The position numbers and the translations under genes are program-made. A stretch of DNA of 64,000 bases from Rhizomys pruinosus (Eukaryota; Chordata; Mammalia; Rodentia; Spalacidae), in contig VZQC01013731.1 in the NCBI GenBank assembly GCA_009823505.1, positions 679,319 to 743,318 on the forward strand, given 5' to 3'. The notes beneath the pieces are model-generated. The model was not told the DNA's origin and searched no databases. It saw nothing but the letters and a program-made list of their open reading frames with translations. The first letter of the stretch is position 1; each line of letters begins with the position of its first letter. Below are positions 56,216 through 64,000 of this stretch, piece by piece.

Positions 56216-57974
56216 ATTGTCCAAGCACCCCTGTACTCTTCTGTTTCTATTCTAGTTCTGAAAACCAGAGCATTTTATTAGGAATCTTCAAAACTATTGC
56301 AACCATGTTACTAGAGGGTCACAATCACAAGGCCCACACAACACCTGAGTGCATGCTTCAACAGCAAGGTGACACTTCAGTGCTGAGACCCACACCATTT
56401 GATTTGTATATTTAGGTGAGGCTGAGGGCAAGGCTTATGAACAGACTGCGGAGTTGGGGAGAGGGCTCCTACCCGAGGCGGAGCATCAGAGAGAGGTTTC
56501 CACACCAGCAAAAGAAGGACTGCTGGAAGGAAAAATCAGATAGCCCTCCCCAAAGGCTTAACTTTCACTTTTTCTGTGCTCCCTGGCATTAAATACATAA
56601 TAGTCATGTGGGTGGGCAGGGGAGGGAGGCAGAGAATCTTAGATCTTAGCACAGCCCTGGAAAAGCATGCCCCACTGAAACATCGAGTGTGCCGTGAGCA
56701 GCCTGTGGTTAATGTCAAATCATTTCTACTAGAAATTAAGATAAAACACTTTGGGCAGTTATGAGAATGTTTTTTTCTACTTAAAATCCCCCAAACAATG
56801 CAGGAAAGCTGGTGCTGAACAAGATGACATGTACGTAGGCCACCACAGACTCCATAGCCTTTTCGGATTATTCCAGGCCCTTCCTTGAGGCTCAAATCTC
56901 TTTGACCCACACAGGTAGGAAACTGACAGATGCAAATTAAAAGAGAAATACTATAGCTGTCAGCTGTCAGGGAGGGCAGGTAGGACTCAGCACAAATTTT
57001 CTGGAAGTGTACTGCTTCCAGTGATCCTGTTTGAATTTACTGGCCTTTTCTTCTTCTCAGTAAGTTCACAGTAAGAAGGCAGGAGGGGGGATGTGTTGGG
57101 GAAGTCCTGACAGCCAGAAACTCTAACATTCCTAGCTTGTGAATGACAAATTTCGCTTTCATTTTTGTTCTAAACACTCACAATCTGCAGGCTCTGTTAA
57201 GGGTGTGCATCTCTGTGTTTATCCAGGTATTTAGAGAGATATCTACAAATCTAACAGGAAAAAAAAAAAAAGGAGACACACAGAGACAGAACACAGACGT
57301 GGCACTGGGAGATGATGGTTAGAGGTCAGAGAAGGGACAGAGCTAGAAAGGCCTCTGGGGGTGTGGGGACTGCTGATCTAATGGACCACAGCCTGAGAGG
57401 AGTGTTAGTGGCCGCCAGCCCCTGCAACAGAAGCAGTGATCAGATTCCCCCCATGCCCCTCTGAGGAGCCTTAAACCCATTCAGATGTGTAATACTGTTG
57501 AGTGCAGTGAATAAGCGAACGTGGTCTTGGCATCTCTGTGGTGACTAATTTGTGGGCTCCCTGATTTTGTTCCGAGTTAAGTGATCTTTATGTTCCAATT
57601 CTGGCAGCGCTGAACAGTGATACATTGTGTCCATGATTCCGCCCAGTTTATTGGCGCTCACATAGTGACAGCCTGTTGAATGGGAAGAAGCAGTGCGTAA
57701 ACAAAGCAGCCCGAGCGAGGGGAAGCGCTGACTCTCCGAATCCTGTTTGCTCTGAGTCAGGAGATTTTCTTCTGTGGGTGCAAGCCAGGATTCTGAACCT
57801 GATGCATACGATTCACTTTTGCTCTTTGAGCTCTTACAAGAGCTTAAGTTTTATTATACAAGGAAGCTAGCAGCTAGCACTAGGGGACTTTAGCTGAAGG
57901 AGAAAATGAGATCTGGAACCCTGGATCCTTATGGGTGCTAGGGTAGGACCACTGGCTTTGGGATTTCAGGAAAC
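56216..57974. other. Unique intronic sequence
   Basis: No transposon or exon recognised. Contains the candidate regulatory stretch listed separately. Confidence 0.45.
57490..57870. promoter_or_regulatory. Candidate conserved non-coding (enhancer-like) segment
   Basis: Repeat-free, with CpGs outside any young SINE (aagcgaacgtgg, attccgcccag, ttggcgctc, cccgagcgagg). It has a forkhead-like gcgtaaacaaag and an AP-1-like ctgagtcagga. No open frame with exon borders. Conservation untested; a suggestion only. Confidence 0.25.
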
Positions 57975-58100
57975 CTCTGTTTTAACAAATTTTAATATTA
58001 TTTTTAATTAGTTAGAAACGTTGTTCAATACATCATGGTCTCAATCCCATTATACCCTCATGTTTCCCAGTTCCATGCCCCCTAAAACCCCCCCACCCTC
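57975..58100 (-). mobile_element. Possible antisense L1 3'-end fragment
   Basis: tatttttaattagttagaaa, aatacatcatggtctcaatc, ccattataccctcatgtttc resemble antisense L1 3' UTR. Truncated by the B1. Confidence 0.35.
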
Positions 58101-58106
58101 TTTTCC

Positions 58107-58287
58107 TTTTACTTTTGTTTTTTTTTTTTTTTTTTTTTGGCTTTTTGAGTCCGGGTCTTCCTGTAGCCCCACATGTCCTGAAAACTCACGTGCATAAACC
58201 AGGCCGTGGGCCTTGAATTTCACGGCGATCCTCCTGCATCTGCCTACCTGAATTCTGGTATTAAAGAGTGTGTGCCACAGCCCGGCA
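58107..58287 (-). mobile_element. B1 SINE with many indels
   Basis: Reversed B1 order is clear (ctttttgagtccgggtcttc, ctgtagccccacatgtcctg, ggtattaaagagtgtgtgcc), but extra bases break it, for example around aaaccaggccgtgggcc. See the finding on consensus quality. Confidence 0.8.
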
Positions 58288-59911
58288 AACACGGAGAAAA
58301 CCGTACATTTTTTTCTAAAGACAAACCTATGGTGTGCAGTAGGACAAGACAGAACTGCCTGGTCCTGTTAAAGCCAGAACAGTTTTTCATACAAACTTGG
58401 AGGCCTGTGAAGAAAGGAGCTGAGTGATAGTTCAGTGGATCAGGAGGGGCTGATGCCGATGGGAGAAAGGAAGACCGTTGGTGGAATTGGGTTTGAGCCA
58501 CTGTTGTTTATGTTGATTTAGCGTGACAAGTGCTGTAATTGAGGGAGCAGAGTTGACCTATCTAAACCAGCTCAATGTATGGGACATGTGGCAAGGGGGG
58601 GAGGTAGCGCTCTCACCAAAAATTACAGCAGTTTTTTTTTTTATTAATTGATTTGTATCGACTAACTGTTGAGAAGTTGAACAAAGGAAACGACATGATT
58701 CATGATGCAAAGCTGTCAAGGATTGGAAGTCAGTAAATATATCTCTAACTTACCTGGGTTCTAGGTCTGCTTCCCAAACTACACACTAGGTCCTTTTTAT
58801 ATGTGCTTTGGGAAACTGTTTTCTTATATAAACTTGAGAAAGGGAAGAAGAGAAGAAAAGGCGTGAAATAAAGGGATAGAAATGAAGGCGAAGAGGAAGG
58901 AGGAGCGGGAGGGAGGTGGCGGGAGGGCAGGAGGGGGGGAGGAAGGAAGGGCAAGCGGATGGAAAGAAAGGCAAGAGAGGAGAGTTCGAATGCAATCAGT
59001 AATGGAGCCAGTGGCTTCTGTCGAGATAGAAGATAACAGGTTCTTTTTTGTTTTTTTTTTTTGGGTGTAATGAAGAAGCCAAAAAGTCTTGTAGCTCCTA
59101 AATACATACCCCCAAAGGTTGTTGTGGATATTATAAACCATTTGAGAGTTATTTTTAAGATGCTATTTTTGTAAACCTTGTCAAATAATGAAAAGACTTT
59201 CTATGAGACCTTTGTGTTTAAAGGCCAGGCTGTTAGTTTGGTAAATGAATAGACTTGCTTATAGTGAGGATTCCTGTTCGCCTCTTCTGAAACTAGCCAT
59301 GATCCATCCCTGGAGTCCCCACCCGAGGACGTTGGGATGTTCCTAAATGTTATGATTTCCGCCTCCCGACCCGGCCCAGGGGCTGATTGTCTAGAAGTCG
59401 GATAGAAGTAGCAAGGAAGGGGGAGGAGGAGGCTGAGACATTGCTAGAGAATGGAGGGCTGGGACAGAACCCCTGGCAGGCAGCTCATTTGTTTGGACCA
59501 TCTGGGAATAGACTTCCACTGAAGACGCAGCCAAGAATAGAATGTCATAGCATCCTTGGGTCTGCACGTTATAACATACACAGAGCCGAAGACGGAGACC
59601 CCGTAGCTAGGGCCCTCTCAGTCTCAGAAGGCTCTCACATCAGCCATGGGGAAGCCACACAACACTGCTGTCCTAGTGCTCCGTTGTTGGTAGGTATCTG
59701 TACATAGATAGGCTACACTGTGCATGGTCTCATGCTTGAGAAGCCTTCTCCTAGGCTGGGCAGGCTCAGGAAGCCCAGGATGAAGCTGCTCCCCTCATAA
59801 GTAACTGCTCAGCCCAGCCCAGCCTAGCTTGCGTCTTCTGGGCAGCACAGATGGCCTTCACACATAGGACAGCCAGTCAACAGGAGAGGCACAGAGGAGG
59901 GGAGAAGTGTG
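58288..59911. other. Intronic sequence with a GGAA-rich purine tract
   Basis: Purine tract about 58835-58985 (gaaggaggagcgggagggag etc.). Frames here on both strands are low-complexity Pro/Ser- or Glu/Lys-rich. Nothing else recognised. Confidence 0.45.
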
Positions 59912-60050
59912 TTCTGTGCCACTTACTAGCACTGTGAGTTGCAGGCAGGTAACTTCAGTTCTCTAAGCCTTGATTGTATCATCGATGCAGTCTGTATTCC
60001 TTTGGGGTTGGGAGGATTAAATCAGTTACAGTTTATAAAGCAGGAAGGTA
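59912..60050 (+). mobile_element. MIR SINE
   Basis: Sense MIR: ctgtgccacttactagcact, gtgagttgcaggcaggtaac, agttctctaagccttgattg, ggttgggaggattaaatcag. Confidence 0.7.
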
Positions 60051-60569
60051 GCGGCCTGGGCAGGGAGCTCTCCAGTGAGTCTAGCTGATATTCCTGCTGA
60101 TTCTCTGCTGTGTTATCAGCCAGGGCCACTGCCTCTGCTGGAGGTGGACCTGTGCTCTGGGGTGGTCTTTCCTGCTCCTTCTGGTCATTAGCCTCTGCCT
60201 GTAGGCAGAGCTATAGGTTGCCCCTTTCTACTCCTTTTTGGGGGATGCGGGGGGCTAAGCCTGTGGCCCTGGTGTGTTTGCTAATCTAATCAGAAGAGGG
60301 CTTGGAGCCTGCTTCACTGTTGACATTGGCTCTGGGCCTAATCTTGCTGTCTTGAACTGTAAGTCCATGAGGATAGGCCAGATGTAGCTCAAGTACGCTG
60401 AAGGCTGGAGGCTCCCAAGCACTGAAAGAGGGCCCCCCCAGTCCTCTTTCTAGTAGCCTCATCTCATGCTCATTTTACCAATTTCATCCCTTCATGAACA
60501 ACTTGTTACCTAAAGAGTAGTCAGCTGCCTCTGGCCTTGAGCACTGAGTTTTCAGTAGCCATCACTAGC

Positions 60570-60780
60570 ATTAACTCAACACTTACCAGCCACACGCCCT
60601 GTGTTAAGCACTTCCATATGCATAGGGAAGCCTCAGAGCTACCCAGTGTGCTAGCTCCATTGCTTCCCATTTGGTCAGATGAAGAATGGAAGCCTTGAGA
60701 GTTTCAATCATTGCCTCTGATCCGAGAGCCTGTAAATGCACAAGTGGAACTAAACAGTGTGTCTATAGTGCTGTTACTCA
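60570..60780 (-). mobile_element. MIR remnant
   Basis: Antisense MIR: caacacttaccagccacacg, gtgttaagcacttccatat, ggtcagatgaagaatggaag, gagagtttcaatcattgcc. Confidence 0.6.
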
Positions 60781-62059
60781 TAAGCCTTGATGTCTACATG
60801 AGTCACCTGGAGATATGGTTGACAGGCAGACAGATTCAGCACATGGTGCGAGATGCCACACTTCTTTTGTATATCTGTATGTACATACGGAACAGAGAAC
60901 AGAGGACCGCTTCAAGCCTTGGTCCTCAGGTGCCTTCCTGCTTCCATGCCTATGACCGGCCTTCCTAGAGGCATTATTCTTGCTTCCATCTTTCATTGAC
61001 CTATCCATCTTTCGTTCGTCCTTCCTTCCAATATCCTTCTTTCCCAGCCTTCCGCCTTCCTATTTCACTTCTTTCCTCTTGCACATGGAAGCGGGTCTCT
61101 TCCCTGCGTAGACTGCCATGTGGAACTCACTATGTAGTCGAGCCAGCAGGCCAGTTAAACCCCAGATGATCCACTGTGTGTTACCTCCCTAGCACTGGGA
61201 CCATCCTGTCAGGAGGGTCCGCTCTCTTTTATGAGGTTCCTGGGGGATGAAGTCAGGGTGCCATTATGTTTGGCAAGCAAGGAAACTTTCGTACTGAGCC
61301 TCTCCCCGAGCCCACCTGACTTCGTCACGGGCATCTGGGATGATGCGGATGTGCTGGCCCTACACCATTACTGAACTGACAAGACTGGACCCAAGAAACT
61401 GAATATCTCTGGCTGGTTGGTAGCTATTTGCCTGTGAATTGTCTGGGACCCAAGGTGGGGACCTCCACACAATGGCAGCTGTCAGTGCTCACCCACTTTG
61501 GTGGAGGGGATGCCGACATGGCTTCTCAGCAAGCATGGAGCTGAACCCTGAGTGGCTTTTGGGGGACAACTCTAGATCTGGTTCACCTGCGTTGGGAAGT
61601 TAGGAGCACAGCCTCACACTATGAAGTGTTGTGCCCTTTGAGAGAATCCTTTGCAAGATACCTCTGTAAGCTCTGGCCGCCCTGGTAGCTTTTGGTCTGT
61701 CAGATGGACTTCTAGGTCGTGACCTTATTTGTGGCACCGGCCACTCTATCTTCTCTGACTCACCCGATCGATCACAGCATTATGTTACCTGTCCACTCCC
61801 TGCCCAAACCTTTCTCCTAGAAACCTTTGTTCCTTCCTTAGCACCCAGTTTCCCCTTTTGATGTCACATCGATGACGATTCAAAACTGCATAGTATCTTT
61901 GCTCCCAAGACCTAACGATAGAGAATGTCGAGGCCCTAAGAACTCGTTGTACTCTTGGTGCGTCATATTTGTATAGTTTAATATTGGACTATCTATTTTT
62001 AGCCCTTTTACCACATTCCAGTAAAGCCCTGTTATTTTTGCCATTGGTCGGCCAGTGCA
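60781..62059. other. Intronic sequence, little recognised
   Basis: 61103-61205 has a faint antisense B1 look (gtggaactcactatgtagtc, ctccctagcactgggacca). No exon found. Confidence 0.4.
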
Positions 62060-62152
62060 CACAAATAACAAAAGACTGGCTCAAGATCACCCAAGAGTAC
62101 ATTTTGGCTCCACTCTGAACCCAGAGTCTAGCTCTGCAGTGTTCTGACCACG
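62060..62152 (-). mobile_element. MIR remnant
   Basis: Antisense MIR: ctggctcaagatcacccaag, ccactctgaacccagagtct, agctctgcagtgttctgacc. Confidence 0.6.
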
Positions 62153-62815
62153 CACAAGGCTGCCTTTCTCCTTCGCTTCCACCCTCTCTGAAGCCAGAGG
62201 CATCTGCACAAAGCAAATGCTTCTTCACTTATTATGTATTTAACACCTTCTCTTAGTAGCTCCAGCCCAGGGCTGTGCTCCAGGCAGACCTATGTTCTGA
62301 CCTCAGTGCTCTCTTTCAGTAATGACATTATTGGTGCATATTATCCACATGGCCTTGTACCAATTTATCCAGCTAGTTTGACCTCATGTAACCTGTATAT
62401 GGCTTTCTTATCTATAGAGGAGGATCATTGCAGGAGTCACTGCACAGGGATGCTGCACGTGTCGAATTAATTTGTGTATAATACTAAATGAGGTCATGTA
62501 GGTGAGCATTATGCATTGGTGCCTCGCAGGTGCACAATATCCTACCTGACATTGCATGTGAAATTAAATACAGCTTTCCTTAGCCTCCCATTCAGAGGCT
62601 TTCAATGTCTCCATGCTCATGTTGCCAAACACAAGACCGACCAACGCCGAATGAAAGTAGTTACCACTACTCTGTACACTTCTCCGGCAGGACAGTCTTG
62701 GATGGTTAGGTTTTAATACTGGGACATTGGAGACACAATGTAGAATCACTTGAGGAAGAAAATCTCAAGGCTAAGATTATTCTATACAGGTTGGCATTGG
62801 CAGGCTGGACGTCTA
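62153..62815. other. Intronic sequence, nothing recognised
   Basis: No transposon or exon recognised. Confidence 0.4.
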
Positions 62816-62817
<2 letters not shown>

Positions 62818-62852
<35 letters not shown>

Positions 62853-63008
62853 GTCTTTTGAGATAAGGGTTAAAGCCCTCCGGTAGCCCCAGCTGACTTG
62901 GAAACTCATACCATCTGAGACCAGGCGGGCCGTTGAATTATACAGAAGAAATCTGACCTCCGCCTCCACCAATGTGGGATTAAAGGTGTTGTGTGCCACC
63001 ACCTGCAA
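62818..63008 (-). mobile_element. B1 SINE with many indels
   Basis: Poly-T tail 62818-62849, then tggtcttttgagataagggt, cggtagccccagctgacttg, gggattaaaggtgttgtgtg. Extra bases are scattered throughout. Confidence 0.8.
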
Positions 63009-63026
63009 AATGTAATAAAAAAATCT

Positions 63027-63272
63027 TTTTTTTTTTTATTTATGTTCGGTATGTGGTAAAGGTACTTGTCTGCATGCAGGTGGTGCAACCCTGTCGTCAG
63101 TGAAAATGCCGGAAGATCAGAAAAGGGTCAGATTCCCCTGGAACTGATTTCCCTGAGAATTGGAGTTGTTCAGACAGGTTCTCGCCATCCTGTGGTGCTG
63201 GGGGATCGAACCCTGGTTCCTCTGTAAGAGCGGTCGCGCGCTTAACCAAAGCTAGGCCATGCTCTCCAGCCC
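63027..63272 (-). mobile_element. B2 SINE, young subfamily, indel-rich
   Basis: Reversed B2 of the duplicated subfamily (ctggaactgatttccctgag, aattggagttgttcagacag), with CpGs still present (gagcggtcgcgcgcttaacc) but many inserted or lost bases (taaccaaagctaggccatgc). Confidence 0.88.
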
Positions 63273-64000
63273 TAGACCACACATCTTTAAGGGTATATGT
63301 CTTATTATTTTTTATTGTTAACACATGTGAGAAAGACTCCACCCATCTGGCCCGCATCCCATTCCCTATTTTGGGTGCGATTGTTTTAAGAGTTGAACGG
63401 TGAGCGGGTAGTAAGCGTGGCATGAGCTCATTCTCCCCTGATCTCGACATGGATATGGCTATAGCTGTGCAAGTTCCTGCCTTGACTTCCCCATACACAC
63501 TGTAACCAATAAATCAATTTCTCTCTTAAAGTGTTTGTCAGGGCATTCCCCTAAGCATAGTGCAGGGAAACAGGACAAACTCTTTGACACTTCCATAGCT
63601 CAAGTGCCTGTTTCTCCTTATTTTTACTACAAATTTCTAGCTCAGGCTCTTCAGAGCCCAAATAATGGATCACTTCACCTGCTTACTAGTTTCACTACAA
63701 GACACTTCGTGTCCAGGAGACACTGTGTCCATGCTCCATGTAGCACCACTTCATGCTTCCTTTCTCTCTTTCTAAATCTGCCTCCATCACTTAACCATTA
63801 GACTCCCGCCCACTCATTTGGCAAATATTTCACAAGTAGTCACCGTGTGGTAGGGTTGTAGCTGGAGGTAATAACTGTCATGTTGCCTGTCCTCACTGAG
63901 TGCATCATCATACAACAGAACCCTCTGTAATCAAGTGGATCTGTATATAGGGTAGCTGCTTTCCATATATGGCTACTGAGCACTTCCCATGTGGCCAGTG
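63273..64000. other. Intronic sequence, nothing recognised
   Basis: No transposon, exon or RNA gene recognised to the window end. Confidence 0.4.

Noticed and set aside
58745..59107. Pro/Ser-rich and Glu/Lys-rich open frames
   Set aside because: They read through the GGAA purine tract and lie in a region with suspected indel errors.

Overview
This window is mammalian nuclear DNA from a rodent, most likely a muroid. It is packed with rodent-specific short interspersed elements: B1 (7SL-derived), B2 (tRNA-derived, ending in the 'gccatctctccagccc' motif on either strand), B4-type composites and URR1-like DNA transposons. These sit among old MIR, L2 and L1M relics shared by all mammals. I cannot name the species. 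There are two assembly gaps (14973-15028 and 51416-51705).

Only one protein-coding segment can be supported. It is a 72-base exon on the minus strand at 41419-41490, with clean acceptor and donor sites. It encodes one leucine-rich repeat (LRR) that I recognise as SLIT3, an axon-guidance ligand of ROBO receptors. SLIT3 is a very large gene with long 5' introns, so the simplest reading is that the whole window lies inside SLIT3. On that reading, coordinates above 41490 are the upstream intron and those below 41419 the downstream intron. No second exon was found. The remaining open reading frames are short, lack domains, and mostly fall in SINEs, LINEs or tandem repeats.

Layout. 1-5.1 kb: two older B2s, a B1 with a partly duplicated tail, and a long ancient L1M relic interrupted by two B1s. 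5.1-12.3 kb: MIR remnants, B1 and B2 copies, and unique sequence. 12.29-13.08 kb: a 21-bp minisatellite of about 37 units. 13.8-15.1 kb: MIR, young B2, LTR relic, URR1-like element, purine repeat and a gap. 17.07-18.17 kb: a 5'-truncated antisense L1 with a 14-bp target-site duplication, itself hit by a B2. 18.2-21.1 kb: B4, B1 and B2 cluster. 22.6-24.3 kb: a 1.66-kb retrotransposed insert with a perfect 17-bp duplication. 24.3-31.2 kb: MIR, hAT relic, three young B2s, L2, and duplicated L1 3' ends. 33.9-38.3 kb: TA hairpin, B2, MIRs and LTR relics. 41.4 kb: the exon. 42.2-44.9 kb: LTR relic, then a URR1-like element split by an L1. 46.3-48.6 kb: a local 129-bp duplication, B2s, and a 5S rRNA retropseudogene inside a B2 tail. 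50.9-56.2 kb: MIR, gap, young B2, tandem repeats, B4s, and a long L2. 57.5-64 kb: a possible conserved element, then sequence whose SINEs carry many indels and may be poorly polished.

No previously undescribed molecular system was found. The most useful observations are the SLIT3 exon, the nested retrotransposition events that can be dated by their duplications, two unexplained dispersed or local duplications, the minisatellite, and a young B2 subfamily with an internal duplication.
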